Of a stretch of 64,000 nt of DNA, positions 9,777 to 28,414 are shown piece after piece (within the stretch, counting starts at the first letter, position 1; every line of letters starts with the position of its first letter). The position numbers were made by a program, and so were the translations under genes. The DNA is from Pseudomonas fluorescens. Lineage in GTDB: Bacteria; Pseudomonadota; Gammaproteobacteria; Pseudomonadales; Pseudomonadaceae. The stretch spans positions 3,656,501-3,720,500 of the forward strand of contig NZ_CP012830.1 of the NCBI RefSeq assembly GCF_001307155.1, given 5' to 3'. Below the pieces are notes generated by a model that worked only from the letters and a program-made list of their open reading frames with translations, ran no database searches and was not told where the DNA came from.

Positions 9777-10832
9777 ATGACAGCGACTATAAAGCTCGGT
9801 CAATTGGCCGAGTTCCTCGGGGCCACTCTCCGTGGCTCCGCGGAGAAAGAAATCACTGGGCTAGCCACCTTGCAGGAGGCTGGCCCAGCTCAGTTGAGCT
9901 TTCTGGCAAACCCCCAATACCGTAAATATCTGGCTGACAGCCAGGCCGCAGCAGTGTTGCTGAAGGCCGCTGACGCAGAAGGTTTTGCCGGTGATGCGCT
10001 GGTTGTGCCTGATCCGTATGCGGCGTATGCCCGGGTTTCCCATCTGTTCGACCCCAAGCCCAAGGCTGCTGCCGGTATCCATCCGACAGCGGTGGTGGCA
10101 GCGGACGCAGTGGTTGATCCGGCTGCGAGCATTGGCGCGTTTGCCGTGATCGAAAGTGCTGCGCGAATTGCCGCTGGCGTGACGGTCGGTGCCCACTGCT
10201 TCATCGGTGCGCGCAGCGAGATCGGTGAGGGCGGCTGGTTGGCCCCGCGTGTGACGCTGTACCACGATGTACGCATCGGCAAGCGCGTGGTGATTCAGTC
10301 CGGTGCCGTGCTCGGTGGTGAAGGCTTTGGTTTTGCCAACGAAAAAGGCATCTGGCAGAAGATCGCCCAGGTGGGTGGGGTATTGATCGGTGACGATGTG
10401 GAGATTGGCGTGAATACCGCCATCGACCGCGGTGCGTTGGCTGACACCATCATCGGCAATGGCGTGAAGCTCGATAACCAGATTCAGATCGCCCACAACG
10501 TGCAAGTCGGTGATCACACCGCCATGGCGGCGTGCGTGGGGATTTCCGGCAGCACCAAAATCGGCAAGCACTGCATGCTGGCAGGTGGTGTGGGGCTGGT
10601 CGGACACATTGATATTTGCGACAACGTATTCCTGACCGGGATGACCATGGTGACTCACTCGATTACCGAGCCGGGTTCCTATTCCTCCGGGACAGCTATG
10701 CAACCGGCTGCCGAGTGGCGCAAAAGCGCCGCACGTATCCGTCAACTCGATGATATCGCGCGACGTCTGCGACAGCTGGAAAAGCGTGTTGGGGACGTGA
10801 CCCCTGACGGCAATGCTTCATCAGATGGCTGA
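9777..10832 (+). CDS. lpxD: UDP-3-O-acylglucosamine N-acyltransferase
   Basis: LpxD (351 aa) transfers a hydroxyacyl chain from ACP to UDP-3-O-acyl-GlcN, the third step of lipid A synthesis. An N-terminal uridine-binding domain (1-100) precedes a left-handed beta helix of hexapeptide repeats (about 105-300) that includes the AHNVQVGDH segment carrying the catalytic His, and a C-terminal helix. It starts 3 nt after the skp stop. Confidence 0.97.
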   Translation: MTATIKLGQLAEFLGATLRGSAEKEITGLATLQEAGPAQLSFLANPQYRKYLADSQAAAVLLKAADAEGFAGDALVVPDPYAAYARVSHLFDPKPKAAAGIHPTAVVAADAVVDPAASIGAFAVIESAARIAAGVTVGAHCFIGARSEIGEGGWLAPRVTLYHDVRIGKRVVIQSGAVLGGEGFGFANEKGIWQKIAQVGGVLIGDDVEIGVNTAIDRGALADTIIGNGVKLDNQIQIAHNVQVGDHTAMAACVGISGSTKIGKHCMLAGGVGLVGHIDICDNVFLTGMTMVTHSITEPGSYSSGTAMQPAAEWRKSAARIRQLDDIARRLRQLEKRVGDVTPDGNASSDG

Positions 10833-10940
10833 TACCATTTCCATATCAAGTGTGCACAGCCGTTAGACTGCCTCCTTGATTTGCTAGAGGAGTGTGCGTC
10901 AGTCGCGCGCTCCCAATCTTTACATAGGCTTCCCCCCGAA

Positions 10941-11381
10941 ATGATGGACATCAACGAGATTCGCGAATACCTGCCTCACCGTTACCCGTTCCTGTTGGTG
11001 GACCGGGTAGTGGAGCTGGATGTTGAGGGCAAGCGCATTCGCGCCTACAAGAATGTCAGCATCAACGAGCCGTTCTTCAATGGTCACTTCCCGGCGCATC
11101 CAATCATGCCAGGCGTATTGATCATTGAAGCGATGGCTCAGGCTGCCGGGATCCTTGGTTTCAAAATGCTCGACGTCAAGCCGGCCGATGGCACGCTTTA
11201 CTACTTCGTCGGCTCCGACAAGCTGCGTTTCCGCCAGCCGGTTCTGCCGGGCGATCAGTTGATTCTTGAAGCCAAGTTCATCAGTTGCAAGCGTCAGATC
11301 TGGAAGTTCGAATGCCAGGCTTCGGTCGATGGCAAGCCAGTCTGCTCTGCTGAAATCATCTGTGCGGAACGCAAACTATGA
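10941..11381 (+). CDS. fabZ: 3-hydroxyacyl-ACP dehydratase
   Basis: FabZ (146 aa) dehydrates 3-hydroxyacyl-ACP in fatty-acid elongation and competes with lipid A synthesis for hydroxyacyl chains, so its place among lpx genes fits. The hot-dog fold carries the catalytic His49 ([14 protein letters not shown]) and Glu63 (LIIEAMAQ). The start [16 protein letters not shown] matches other pseudomonads; ATG at 10944 is an equally possible start. It overlaps lpxA by 4 nt. Confidence 0.97.
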   Translation: MMDINEIREYLPHRYPFLLVDRVVELDVEGKRIRAYKNVSINEPFFNGHFPAHPIMPGVLIIEAMAQAAGILGFKMLDVKPADGTLYYFVGSDKLRFRQPVLPGDQLILEAKFISCKRQIWKFECQASVDGKPVCSAEIICAERKL

Positions 11382-12154
11382 GTTTGATTGACCCTCGCGC
11401 AATCATCGATCCGACGGCCATTCTGGCCGACGACGTCGAGGTCGGCCCATGGTCGATCATCGGCGCTGGTGTGGAAATCGGCGAGGGAACAGTGATTGGC
11501 CCGCACGTGATTCTCAAAGGGCCGACGCGTATTGGTAAGCACAACCGCATTTACCAGTTTTCCTCGGTAGGTGAGGACACGCCCGATTTGAAGTACAAGG
11601 GTGAAGAAACCCGTCTGGTGATCGGTGACCACAATGTGATCCGTGAAGGCGTGACGATTCACCGTGGCACCGTTCAGGATCGTTCCGAAACGACCCTGGG
11701 CGACCACAACCTGATCATGGCCTATGCCCACATTGGTCATGACAGCGTTATCGGCAATAACTGCATCCTGGTCAACAACACCGCGTTGGCTGGTCATGTG
11801 CATGTCGATGACTGGGCGATCCTGTCAGGCTTTACCCTGGTTCATCAGTATTGCCATATTGGCGCCCACAGTTTTTCCGGTATGGGCACAGCCATTGGCA
11901 AGGATGTTCCAGCCTATGTCACGGTGTTCGGCAACCCTGCCGAAGCCCGCAGCATGAACTTCGAAGGCATGCGTCGCCGTGGTTTCAGCGAAGAGGCGAT
12001 CCACGCATTACGCCGTGCCTACAAAGTGGTTTATCGCCAGGGTTTGACAGTCGAACAAGCGCTTGCCGAGTTGGCCGAGCCGTCGGAAGAGTTTCCGGAA
12101 GTCGCGATATTCCGTGACTCCATTCAGTCTTCGACTCGCGGCATCACCCGTTAA
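11378..12154 (+). CDS. lpxA: UDP-GlcNAc acyltransferase
   Basis: LpxA (258 aa) starts lipid A synthesis by moving 3-hydroxyacyl from ACP to the 3-OH of UDP-GlcNAc. The left-handed beta helix spans about residues 1-190 ([23 protein letters not shown] repeats). The [12 protein letters not shown] segment holds the catalytic His, and a helical C-terminal domain follows. It overlaps fabZ by ATGA and sits 2 nt before lpxB. Confidence 0.98.
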   Translation: MSLIDPRAIIDPTAILADDVEVGPWSIIGAGVEIGEGTVIGPHVILKGPTRIGKHNRIYQFSSVGEDTPDLKYKGEETRLVIGDHNVIREGVTIHRGTVQDRSETTLGDHNLIMAYAHIGHDSVIGNNCILVNNTALAGHVHVDDWAILSGFTLVHQYCHIGAHSFSGMGTAIGKDVPAYVTVFGNPAEARSMNFEGMRRRGFSEEAIHALRRAYKVVYRQGLTVEQALAELAEPSEEFPEVAIFRDSIQSSTRGITR

Positions 12155-12156
12155 TC

Positions 12157-13290
12157 ATGGCCAGTCTGCGTGTTGCACTGGTGGCGGGCGAAGCCTCCGG
12201 CGATATTCTGGGCGCAGGTCTGATGCGGGCGCTCAAGGCACAGCATCCTGCGGTTGAGTTCATCGGTGTCGGCGGTCCGCTGATGCAGGCTGAAGGCCTG
12301 ACGTCTTACTTCCCGATGGAGCGTCTGGCGGTCATGGGCCTGGTCGAGGTGCTCGGTCGCTTGCGTGAGCTGTTGGCTCGTCGCAAAAAACTGATCGCGA
12401 CCCTCATAGCCGAAAAGCCGGATGTTTTCATCGGCATCGACGCTCCGGATTTCACCCTTAACATCGAACTCAAACTGCGTCAGGCCGGGATCAAGACCGT
12501 GCATTACGTCAGCCCATCGGTTTGGGCATGGCGTCAAAAGCGCGTGCTGAAGATTCGCGAAGGCTGCGATCTGATGCTCACGCTGTTCCCGTTTGAAGCC
12601 AAATTCTACGAAGAGAAAGGCGTGCCGGTGCGGTTTGTCGGTCATTCCCTGGCCGATGCAATCCCCCTTGAGGCTGACCGCACGGCTGCGCGCGCCGAAC
12701 TGGGATTGCCAGAAGACGCCCCATTGGTTGCGCTGATGCCAGGCAGTCGGGGTGGGGAGGTTGGGCGCCTGGGGGCCTTGTTCCTCGACACCGCCGAGCG
12801 TTTGCGGGCCATGCGCCCCGGTGTGCGGTTCGTCATGCCGTGCGCCAGCCCCGAGCGCCGCGTGCAGCTCGAAGAGCTGTTGGCGGGCCGCGATTTGCCA
12901 GTGACCCTGCTCGATGGCCGTTCCCATCAGGCGCTGGCCGCTTGCGACGCGGTGCTGATTGCTTCGGGAACCGCCACGCTGGAAGCGCTGTTGTACAAGC
13001 GACCGATGGTCGTGGCTTACCGCCTGGCGCCGCTGACGTTCTGGATTCTCAAGCGCATGGTGAAAAGCCCTTACATCTCCTTGCCGAATTTACTGGCCCA
13101 GCGTCTGCTGGTGCCCGAATTGCTGCAAGACGACGCGACCCCCGAGGCATTGGCGCTGACGCTGTCGCCGTTGATCGATGGCGGTGAAGAGCAAACCACC
13201 GGTTTTGACCAGATTCACCGGACCTTGCGTCGCGACGCCTCGAACCAGGCCGCAGATGCCGTCCTCAATCTGATCGGCAAATCTCAGTGA
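12157..13290 (+). CDS. lpxB: Lipid A disaccharide synthase
   Basis: LpxB (377 aa) is a family-19 glycosyltransferase joining UDP-2,3-diacylglucosamine and lipid X into the lipid A disaccharide at the inner membrane face. Typical motifs are [16 protein letters not shown] at the start, the [11 protein letters not shown] region, and PGSRGGEV near residue 195. The stop overlaps the rnhB GTG start by 4 nt. Confidence 0.98.
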   Translation: MASLRVALVAGEASGDILGAGLMRALKAQHPAVEFIGVGGPLMQAEGLTSYFPMERLAVMGLVEVLGRLRELLARRKKLIATLIAEKPDVFIGIDAPDFTLNIELKLRQAGIKTVHYVSPSVWAWRQKRVLKIREGCDLMLTLFPFEAKFYEEKGVPVRFVGHSLADAIPLEADRTAARAELGLPEDAPLVALMPGSRGGEVGRLGALFLDTAERLRAMRPGVRFVMPCASPERRVQLEELLAGRDLPVTLLDGRSHQALAACDAVLIASGTATLEALLYKRPMVVAYRLAPLTFWILKRMVKSPYISLPNLLAQRLLVPELLQDDATPEALALTLSPLIDGGEEQTTGFDQIHRTLRRDASNQAADAVLNLIGKSQ

Positions 13291-13928
13291 GTAACGTAAA
13301 GATGCAAATGGGTCTGGATTTTACCCTCGTCGCAGACGTCGAAGATCTGGTCGCCGGTGTCGATGAGGTGGGTCGCGGCCCGCTTTGCGGCGCTGTGGTG
13401 ACGGCGGCGGTGATCCTCGATCCGAACCGGCCGATTCTCGGGCTCAATGACTCGAAGAAGCTCACCGAAGCACGCCGTGAAAAGCTCTACGACGAAATCT
13501 GCGAGAAAGCCCTGAGCTGGTGCATCGCACGTGCCGAAGTCGAAGAAATCGATGAGCTGAATATTCTGCACGCCACCATGCTGGCCATGCAGCGTGCCGT
13601 CGAAGGTCTGCACATCACGCCGAAGCTGGCGATGATCGACGGCAACCGCTGCCCGAAGCTGGCCATGCCGGCTGAAGCGGTGGTTAAAGGCGATAGCAAG
13701 GTCCCGGCCATCGCAGCAGCATCGATCCTGGCGAAAGTCAGCCGTGATCGCGAAATGGCGGCATTCGAATTGATTTACCCGGGTTATGGTATCGGCGGCC
13801 ACAAAGGCTACCCGACGCCCGTTCATCTGGAAGCCTTGGCCCGACTGGGGCCGACACCAATTCACCGGCGTTCGTTCGCGCCGGTGCGCCTTGCTTATGA
13901 GGCCCGCGAGGGTTTGATCGAGAGCTAG
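13287..13928 (+). CDS. rnhB: Ribonuclease HII
   Basis: RNase HII (213 aa from the GTG) removes RNA primers and misincorporated ribonucleotides from DNA. The active-site signature [12 protein letters not shown] begins near residue 24, and the second acidic cluster (LNDSKKLTE, then DGNRCP) follows. GTG at 13287 overlaps the lpxB stop (GTGA). ATG at 13302 (MQMGLDFT) is a plausible alternative start giving 208 aa. Confidence 0.96.
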   Translation: MSNVKMQMGLDFTLVADVEDLVAGVDEVGRGPLCGAVVTAAVILDPNRPILGLNDSKKLTEARREKLYDEICEKALSWCIARAEVEEIDELNILHATMLAMQRAVEGLHITPKLAMIDGNRCPKLAMPAEAVVKGDSKVPAIAAASILAKVSRDREMAAFELIYPGYGIGGHKGYPTPVHLEALARLGPTPIHRRSFAPVRLAYEAREGLIES

Positions 13929-13949
13929 TCACAAGGCTGATGTTTTTGC

Positions 13950-13973
13950 CAAGGCCCGGTACAATCCGGGCCT
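13950..13973 (+). terminator. Hairpin between rnhB and dnaE
   Basis: A perfect 9-bp stem AAGGCCCGG / CCGGGCCTT with a 6-nt loop is followed by a moderately T-rich stretch (GTTGTCTTC). It may act as a weak terminator or attenuator at the end of the lpx operon. Confidence 0.55.
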
Positions 13974-14004
13974 TGTTGTCTTCACGTTTTCAGACAGGAT
14001 CACT

Positions 14005-17526
<3,522 letters not shown>

Positions 17527-17679
17527 CGGTCAGGTGCCATTCTTTACTTTTGAAAGCTTGGCCTTGACCTTGACCCAATTTTTAATCTCGACCTGAACGC
17601 GCCTGTCCCTTAAGGTAGGGCGCGAATAGACAACCGGCCGGCCCAAGCTCTCTTGGACGTCGACCCAAGACGGACGCCT

Positions 17680-18627
17680 ATGAACCCGAATTTTCTTGAT
17701 TTCGAACAGCCGATCGCCGACCTGCAAGCCAAGATCGAAGAGTTGCGCTTGGTCGGTAATGACAATTCGCTGAATATCGGCGATGAAATCTCCCGCTTGC
17801 AGGACAAGAGCAGCACGCTCACCGAAGACATCTTCGGCAAGTTGACCAGCTGGCAGATCGCGCGTCTGGCGCGTCACCCACGTCGCCCGTACACCCTGGA
17901 CTACATTGAACACATCTTCACCGAGTTCGATGAGTTGCACGGTGACCGTCACTTCTCCGACGACGCTGCGATTGTCGGCGGTGTTGCCCGTCTGGACGAC
18001 CAGCCGGTGATGATCATCGGCCACCAGAAAGGCCGTGAAGTCCGCGAGAAGGTTCGCCGCAACTTCGGCATGCCGCGCCCTGAGGGCTACCGCAAGGCCT
18101 GCCGTCTGATGGAAATGGCCGAGCGTTTCAAAATGCCGATCCTGACCTTCATCGACACCCCGGGTGCATACCCTGGCATCGACGCTGAAGAGCGTAACCA
18201 GAGCGAAGCGATTGCCTGGAACCTGCGTGTCATGGCCCGCCTGAAAACCCCAATCATCGCCACCGTGATCGGTGAGGGTGGTTCCGGCGGTGCGCTGGCG
18301 ATCGGCGTTTGCGACCAGCTGAACATGCTGCAGTACTCGACCTACGCGGTGATCTCGCCGGAAGGTTGCGCCTCGATCCTGTGGAAAACCGCCGAGAAAG
18401 CCCCGGATGCCGCTGAAGCCATGGGCATCACCGCCGAGCGCCTGAAAGGCCTGGGTATCGTTGATAAAGTGATCAGCGAGCCGCTGGGTGGCGCGCACCG
18501 TGATCCGGCCGCTGCTGCTGCCTCGATCCGTGCGGAACTGAGCTCGCAACTGGCGATGCTGAAGAAGTTCGACAACGACGCGCTGCTGGCCCGTCGTTAT
18601 GAGCGCCTGATGAGCTACGGTCTCTGA
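17680..18627 (+). CDS. accA: Acetyl-CoA carboxylase alpha subunit
   Basis: AccA (315 aa) forms the carboxyltransferase with AccD, making malonyl-CoA for fatty-acid synthesis. The crotonase-like core has the family segments [19 protein letters not shown] and the glycine-rich [12 protein letters not shown] that build the oxyanion hole. ATG at 17680 gives the usual [12 protein letters not shown] start; upstream in-frame codons look like leader sequence. Confidence 0.98.
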   Translation: MNPNFLDFEQPIADLQAKIEELRLVGNDNSLNIGDEISRLQDKSSTLTEDIFGKLTSWQIARLARHPRRPYTLDYIEHIFTEFDELHGDRHFSDDAAIVGGVARLDDQPVMIIGHQKGREVREKVRRNFGMPRPEGYRKACRLMEMAERFKMPILTFIDTPGAYPGIDAEERNQSEAIAWNLRVMARLKTPIIATVIGEGGSGGALAIGVCDQLNMLQYSTYAVISPEGCASILWKTAEKAPDAAEAMGITAERLKGLGIVDKVISEPLGGAHRDPAAAAASIRAELSSQLAMLKKFDNDALLARRYERLMSYGL

Positions 18628-18642
18628 TCGAGCACAGCTCTC

Positions 18643-18815
18643 TGTAGGAGCGAGTCTTGTTGTGGTGAGGGGGCTTGCCCCCGTTGGACTACGAAGTAGT
18701 CCCAAATACAGTCGATGCGATCGAACGAATCGACCTTTTTGCGACGGCTACGCCGCCGAACGGGGGGCAAGCCTCCTCACCACAAGTTCATCGCGAGCAA
18801 GCTTTGCTCCTACAG
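18643..18815. repeat. Nested REP/REPIN element before tilS
   Basis: Two inverted REP types are nested here. Inner arms of GTGGTGAGGGGGCTTGCCCCCG type (18661-18683) and its inverse (18761-18784) make a classic REPIN. Outer arms, TGTAGGAGCGAGTCTTG near 18643 and its inverse near 18790-18815, are of the TGTAGGAGC type. The whole accA-tilS gap is essentially this element. REPINs are mobilised in trans by RAYT transposases; none is encoded in the window. Confidence 0.85.
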
Positions 18816-18829
18816 GTTTGGGGATGTTC

Positions 18830-20143
18830 ATGAGCCTTTCAGCTGCACTTCTCAAACGCCTGGCTCCCTGGCACACCGCGCCGACCTGGCGTGTCGCTTT
18901 CTCCGGTGGTCTCGACTCCACCGTTCTGCTGCACCTTCTTGCGCAACTCGCCAAAAAACACTCCCTGCCTGAACTCAAAGCCATTCACATCCATCACGGT
19001 CTCCAGGCTGCGGCTGATGCGTGGCCGGGGCATTGTCAGACGGTGTGTGACGCCCTGGGGGTGCCATTGGAGGTTATTCACGTTCAGGTTCAGCCTGGGG
19101 CGAGCCTGGAGCGAGCGGCGCGCGAGGCGCGGTATGGCGCCTTTGTCGAGGCGACTCAAACCAATGAGTTGCTACTCACGGCGCAGCACCAGAACGATCA
19201 GGCGGAAACCCTCTTGTTCCGCCTGTTGCGCGGGGCAGGGGTGAGAGGTTTGTCGGCGATCCCGTCGCAGCGTCCTTTGGGTAGTGGTTTTTTGCTGCGG
19301 CCGTTGCTTGAGGTGTCGCGGGCTGAACTCGAGGCCTATGCCGTCGAGCATCGGTTGAGCTGGATCGAGGATCCGTCGAACGCTGATCAGCAGTTTTCTC
19401 GCAATTACCTTCGCCAGCAGATTTTTCCAGCGCTCACTCAGCGTTGGCCACAGGCCGTGGCCACCATCGCCCGCAGCGCCGCGCATTTGAGTGAAGCGCA
19501 GGGTTTGCTCGATGATTTGGCCGAGATGGATCTGGCGCCCGCCGCAACGGTCAGCGAATTCGATTGGCTGGGCGTGCCGTCGCTGGAAATGGCTGCGCTT
19601 GAAACGCTTTCCGCCGCCCGCCAGCGCAATGCTCTCAGCCACTGGCTGGCGCCGTTGACGCGGATGCCGGACAGCGACCATTGGTCGGGTTGGGAAAATT
19701 TGCGCGATGCAGCGACGGATGCTCGGCCGATCTGGCGCCTGGCGGACGGTGAGTTGCATCGTGCGAACGGGCGAATCTGGTGGTTGTCCGGCCATTGGCT
19801 GAACCGCCCCGAGCCGGCTCCGCTTTGGCCTGATCCGTCGCTGGCACTGCTGCTGCCGAACAACGGCCGGGTGACCTTCAGCGGGACCATTCCTGCCGGC
19901 GTATTAAGCGTGCGCTACCGGCAGGGCGGTGAAATCATGCATTTGCCGGGGCGCGGGCATCGCGACCTCAAGCGTTTGCTCAATGAAAGCGGCCTGCCGC
20001 TGTTTGCCCGTGGCAGATTGCCGCTGCTCTTCTGCAATGAACAATTGCTCGCGGTGGCAAACCTGCGTGGGCTCGACGGTAGTGCGGGGGGAAACGGTCT
20101 TTTGCGGTGGCAGCCAGCGATCAACGATCAAGGTTTGAGCTGA
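18830..20143 (+). CDS. tilS: tRNA(Ile)-lysidine synthase
   Basis: TilS (437 aa) modifies C34 of the CAU anticodon tRNA-Ile to lysidine using ATP, allowing AUA decoding. The PP-loop SGGLDS is at residues 25-30; the N-terminal N-type ATPase domain is followed by TilS substrate-binding and C-terminal domains. ATG at 18830 fits the usual length; ATG at 18824 (two codons earlier) is an alternative. Its promoter region overlaps the REPIN. Confidence 0.95.
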   Translation: MSLSAALLKRLAPWHTAPTWRVAFSGGLDSTVLLHLLAQLAKKHSLPELKAIHIHHGLQAAADAWPGHCQTVCDALGVPLEVIHVQVQPGASLERAAREARYGAFVEATQTNELLLTAQHQNDQAETLLFRLLRGAGVRGLSAIPSQRPLGSGFLLRPLLEVSRAELEAYAVEHRLSWIEDPSNADQQFSRNYLRQQIFPALTQRWPQAVATIARSAAHLSEAQGLLDDLAEMDLAPAATVSEFDWLGVPSLEMAALETLSAARQRNALSHWLAPLTRMPDSDHWSGWENLRDAATDARPIWRLADGELHRANGRIWWLSGHWLNRPEPAPLWPDPSLALLLPNNGRVTFSGTIPAGVLSVRYRQGGEIMHLPGRGHRDLKRLLNESGLPLFARGRLPLLFCNEQLLAVANLRGLDGSAGGNGLLRWQPAINDQGLS

Positions 20144-20396
20144 AAGGGGCTTTCCGGTAGACTACGCTCCCTTCTTGATACAACTTCTGTGGATTCAGCT
20201 GAATTGCAGGAGTTGCCGATTACCAAGCAGTCTTTGCTGGGCGATTCCAAAAAATGTGTAGCGAGCAACGTACCGGTGATTCTTCTTCCGGTCTGTCCCA
20301 ACGCGGCGGTTTTTTTGAAAGATGCACTGTAATTAATGCAGGTGATCGGGGGCTTCGGCCTTCCTTCGCTTTCCCCGGCGGCTCGGACCGCTTTAA

Positions 20397-24353
<3,957 letters not shown>

Positions 24354-24400
24354 GCTTGGGTAGTTAAAAAGACACCGGATTGTGTCGAAAAAATCGCAGC

Positions 24401-24566
24401 ATCAGTCCCTGTAAAAACGTAGCGAGCGCAGAAAAGACAAGGCAAAAACAGGCGAGGACGCGGAGTTTACGTGTTGTAAATGAGCAGTCCGAGCCTGTTT
24501 TTAACGCAGTATTTTGTGCGTAACGCCGAAGGCGCACAGCCTGTGGTAGTTTTTACAGTGACTGAT
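24401..24566. mobile_element. MITE-like element between eno and ftsB
   Basis: Near-perfect 18-bp terminal inverted repeats bound this element: ATCAGTCCCTGTAAAAAC on the left (24401-24418) and the complement of ATCAGTCACTGTAAAAAC on the right (24549-24566), one mismatch. Inside is a second inverted pair, AAAAACAGGC near 24446 with GCCTGTTTTT near 24515. It has no coding capacity, so it looks like a non-autonomous element. The outermost AT on each side could be a 2-bp target duplication. The rest of the 333-nt eno-ftsB gap (24354-24400, 24567-24686) shows no gene. Confidence 0.7.
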
Positions 24567-24686
24567 CGGGATTTTTGCCACTAATCTGATGCCTTATAAG
24601 TACGAGCCTGGTTCTTCCAGGCTTCGTGCTATCAGAAGCTTTAAAGTTGGCATGGCTGTCTTTTTTCACTGGATACCTGATATTCG

Positions 24687-24965
24687 ATGCGCAGTCCTTA
24701 CTGGTTGTTTCTTGTCTTGCTCTTGCTGCTGGCTGGTCTGCAATATCGCCTGTGGGTGGGTAATGGCAGTCTGGCGCAAGTGGCCGAGTTGACTCAGCAA
24801 ATTGCTGATCAGCATGCTGAGAACGAATCGTTGCTGGAGCGCAATCGGGTCATGGACGCCGAGGTCAGCGAATTGAAAAAAGGCATGGAGACCGTTGAAG
24901 AGCGGGCTCGCCATGAGTTGGGCATGGTCAAGGACGGTGAAACCCTTTACCAGTTGGCTCAATGA
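24687..24965 (+). CDS. ftsB: Cell division protein FtsB
   Basis: FtsB (92 aa) bridges FtsL and FtsQ in the divisome. It is a bitopic membrane protein: short cytoplasmic start, one transmembrane helix at about 4-20 (WLFLVLLLLLAGLQYRLWVG) and a periplasmic coiled coil (about 28-70), ending in the conserved RARHELGMVKDGETLYQL. It overlaps ispD by 4 nt. Confidence 0.95.
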   Translation: MRSPYWLFLVLLLLLAGLQYRLWVGNGSLAQVAELTQQIADQHAENESLLERNRVMDAEVSELKKGMETVEERARHELGMVKDGETLYQLAQ

Positions 24966-25669
24966 TGAATACGTTACCGGCCTTCTGGGCCGTGATTCCT
25001 GCCGCGGGCGTCGGTGCCCGTATGGCCGCGGACCGTCCCAAGCAATATCTGCAACTGGGCGGGCGCACTATTCTCGAACACAGCCTTGGCTGTTTCCTCG
25101 ATCATCCAGCCTTGAAAGGCCTGGTGGTCAGTCTTGCCGTTGATGACCCTTATTGGCCGACCCTGGCGTGTGCTGCCGATCCGCGTATCCAGCGGGTGGA
25201 CGGTGGCGAAGAACGCTCGGGTTCGGTGCTGAACGCGTTGCTGCATTTGCATGCGCAAGGCGCTGCAGATGAAGACTGGGTGTTGGTCCACGATGCTGCG
25301 CGGCCGAACCTGACCCGTGATGATCTCGACAAGTTATTGTCGGAATTGGCTGACGATCCTGTCGGCGGGTTACTGGCTGTGCCTGCGCGTGACACGCTCA
25401 AGCGTGTGGACAAGCATGGTCGGGTCCTTGAAACGGTTGATCGCAGTTTGATCTGGCAGGCGTATACGCCGCAGATGTTTCGTTTGGGGGCTTTGCATCG
25501 GGCGTTGGCGGACAGTCTGGTGGCTGATGTGGCCATTACCGATGAGGCGTCTGCGATGGAGTGGTCGGGTCAGGCGCCACGCTTGATCGAGGGGCGGGCG
25601 GATAATCTCAAGGTTACTCGGCCTGAAGACCTTGAATGGCTGCGGCTGCGTTGGGCTAATCGCCGCTGA
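24962..25669 (+). CDS. ispD: 2-C-methyl-D-erythritol 4-phosphate cytidylyltransferase
   Basis: IspD (235 aa) makes CDP-ME from MEP and CTP in the isoprenoid pathway. PAAGVGARMAADRPKQYLQLGGRTILEHSL is the nucleotide-binding N-terminus (key G, R, K residues), and VLVHDAARPNL is the metal/CTP site. ATG at 24962 and 24965 are both usable; both overlap the ftsB stop. The related ispF lies 3.6 kb downstream, separated by the formaldehyde genes. Confidence 0.97.
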   Translation: MMNTLPAFWAVIPAAGVGARMAADRPKQYLQLGGRTILEHSLGCFLDHPALKGLVVSLAVDDPYWPTLACAADPRIQRVDGGEERSGSVLNALLHLHAQGAADEDWVLVHDAARPNLTRDDLDKLLSELADDPVGGLLAVPARDTLKRVDKHGRVLETVDRSLIWQAYTPQMFRLGALHRALADSLVADVAITDEASAMEWSGQAPRLIEGRADNLKVTRPEDLEWLRLRWANRR

Positions 25670-25697
25670 TTCCTCTGTCGCTCCGCTCAACTGATAT

Positions 25698-25913
25698 GGG
25701 GGGGCCGGGCTTGCCCGCGATGGCGGCCTGACAGCCGACCCATCTCTTGCAGATGTACATAGATCTCCTGTGGGAGCCGAGCTTGCTCGCGATGGCGGCC
25801 TGACAGCCGACCAATCTCCCGCAGATGTACATCGATCCATTGTGGGAGCCGGGCTTGCCCGCGATGGCGGCCGGACAGCCGACCTATCTCTAAGCAGGTG
25901 TACATATCCATTT
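25698..25913. repeat. Three tandem 72-bp REP units
   Basis: Three direct copies start at 25698, 25770 and 25842, exactly 72 nt apart. Each begins GTGGGAGCCGGGCTTGCCCG or a variant, then CGATGGCGGCC, GACAGCCGACC and a (G)CAG(A/G)TGTACAT tail. Copy 1 has lost part of the leading GTGGGAG. The shared head is a REP motif, all in one orientation rather than as an inverted pair. Copies differ by a few bases, so the array is not very recent. Confidence 0.8.
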
Positions 25914-26290
25914 CTGCGGTAACGGCCGCTTGGGGTTTCGCCCTTACGGCGAGTCCCTTTTTCAAACGCCAAAAAGGAACCAAAAGGCTTCGCCCCAAGC
26001 GTACGGCACCTCGCCTAGGCTCGGCGTTCCCTCACTCCGGTATTCATCAGGGGGCATCGCCTACGGTCTGCTTCGCGACGACCTCCTCTCGATGTGTCCG
26101 GCTGCGCCGTACGGCGCTGCGCGCCCACCCCCTGATGAACACCTGCGCTCGGCCTTCCGATAGGGGCGGGTGGATCAAGATCAGCAGCGGCAGGCGAGCT
26201 AACGCTCGGCCTGTTGAGTGGTGGGGGCGTGTTATTGGTTATCTTTGGAGCTGCGGTAGGCTGCGATCCTTTGATCCTTTGATCCTTTGA
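25914..26290. repeat. Palindromic intergenic sequence, probably a dispersed repeat
   Basis: No credible gene is seen. A perfect 12-bp inverted repeat, TTCATCAGGGGG (26043-26054) and CCCCCTGATGAA (26128-26139), encloses a 14-bp perfect palindrome GCGCCGTACGGCGC (26104-26117). The surrounding sequence resembles long intergenic sequences I recall from many Pseudomonas genomes. It ends with three tandem GATCCTTT octamers (26265-26288). An open frame of 130 codons on the + strand (25898-26290) runs through it but has no recognisable domain or ribosome site. Confidence 0.5.
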
Positions 26291-27187
26291 TCAAAGTTGG
26301 TATTCCGGCCTTTTTGCTAACCCTTCTTTCAGATGGTCCACGAGTTTGCGCACTTTCGGCGATAGATGCCGTTGCTGTGGATACAGCGCCCAGACGGCGG
26401 TGTTCGGTGGTTGATGAGCGTCCAGCAACGACACCAGTGCGCCGCTGTTCAGGTGTTCCAGCACGTAATAGTCCGGCAGCTGACACAGCCCGACGCCTTG
26501 TAGTGCTGCGTCCAGCACTGCTTGCCCGCTGTTACAGCGCCAATTGCCTTGTACTCTCTGGGAAAACTCTCTGCCGTCCTGTTCCAGTTGCCAGATGTCC
26601 GAGCTGCCGATCAGGCAGTTATGCCGACTCAGCTCGGACAAACTGTGCGGTCGGCCGTAGCGTTCCAGATAGGACGGTGAGGCGCACAAGTACATGCGTC
26701 GTGGCGCCAGGCGCGTGGCTACCAGCCGTGAGTCTTGCAGGCGGCCGAGCCGGATTGCCAGGTCCAGGCCCTCGTGCACCAGGTCGAGCGGGCGGTTGCT
26801 CAGCTCGATATCGACCCGCAATTGTGGGTAAAGCCCCATGAAGCTGGTCACCAGCGGAACGATGAAACGTTCGCCGTACGCCACTGCACAGGTCATGCGC
26901 AGCATGCCTTTGGGTTCGCTGGTCAGGTCGCCGACGGCGCGCAAGGCTTCTTCGCGTCCGTCTTGCAAGCGTTGGCAGTGTTGCAGGAAAGTCTGCCCGG
27001 CTTCGGTCAGCGTCACCCGACGGGTACTGCGGTAAAGCAGGCGGGTTTGCAGGCGCTCTTCAAGGCGTACGATTTGTCGACTGATGTGCGAGGACGAAAC
27101 CCCGAGGCGTTCGGCGGCAGCCGTGAACTGGTTGCATTCGGCGACGGCGACGAATTCATCGATGCCTTCCCAGCGGTTCTCGGACAT
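26291..27187 (-). CDS. gfnR: LysR-type regulator divergent from adhC
   Basis: LysR-family activator (298 aa): N-terminal winged helix-turn-helix (about 10-68, FTAAAERLGVSSSHISRQIVRLE) and a C-terminal periplasmic-binding-like effector domain. It is transcribed away from adhC-fghA with a 106-nt shared promoter region. That region contains AATAAT (27208-27213) and ATTATT (27231-27236) as a loose dyad and GCAA-N7-TTGC at 27206-27220. The P. aeruginosa counterpart at this position is the formaldehyde-responsive GfnR; the name rests on position and family, not on a search. Confidence 0.85.
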   Translation of the reverse strand: MSENRWEGIDEFVAVAECNQFTAAAERLGVSSSHISRQIVRLEERLQTRLLYRSTRRVTLTEAGQTFLQHCQRLQDGREEALRAVGDLTSEPKGMLRMTCAVAYGERFIVPLVTSFMGLYPQLRVDIELSNRPLDLVHEGLDLAIRLGRLQDSRLVATRLAPRRMYLCASPSYLERYGRPHSLSELSRHNCLIGSSDIWQLEQDGREFSQRVQGNWRCNSGQAVLDAALQGVGLCQLPDYYVLEHLNSGALVSLLDAHQPPNTAVWALYPQQRHLSPKVRKLVDHLKEGLAKRPEYQL

Positions 27188-27212
27188 GAGGATTATCCCT
27201 GTGCAGCAATAA

Positions 27213-28406
<1,194 letters not shown>

Positions 28407-28414
28407 GGTCGGTC

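Noticed and set aside
25698..25913. CRISPR-like array
   Set aside because: Units are contiguous 72-bp direct repeats with no variable spacers and REP signatures; no cas genes.
25898..26290. 130-codon plus-strand ORF after ispD
   Set aside because: Lies in palindromic repeat sequence, no ribosome site, basic low-complexity translation; treated as non-coding.
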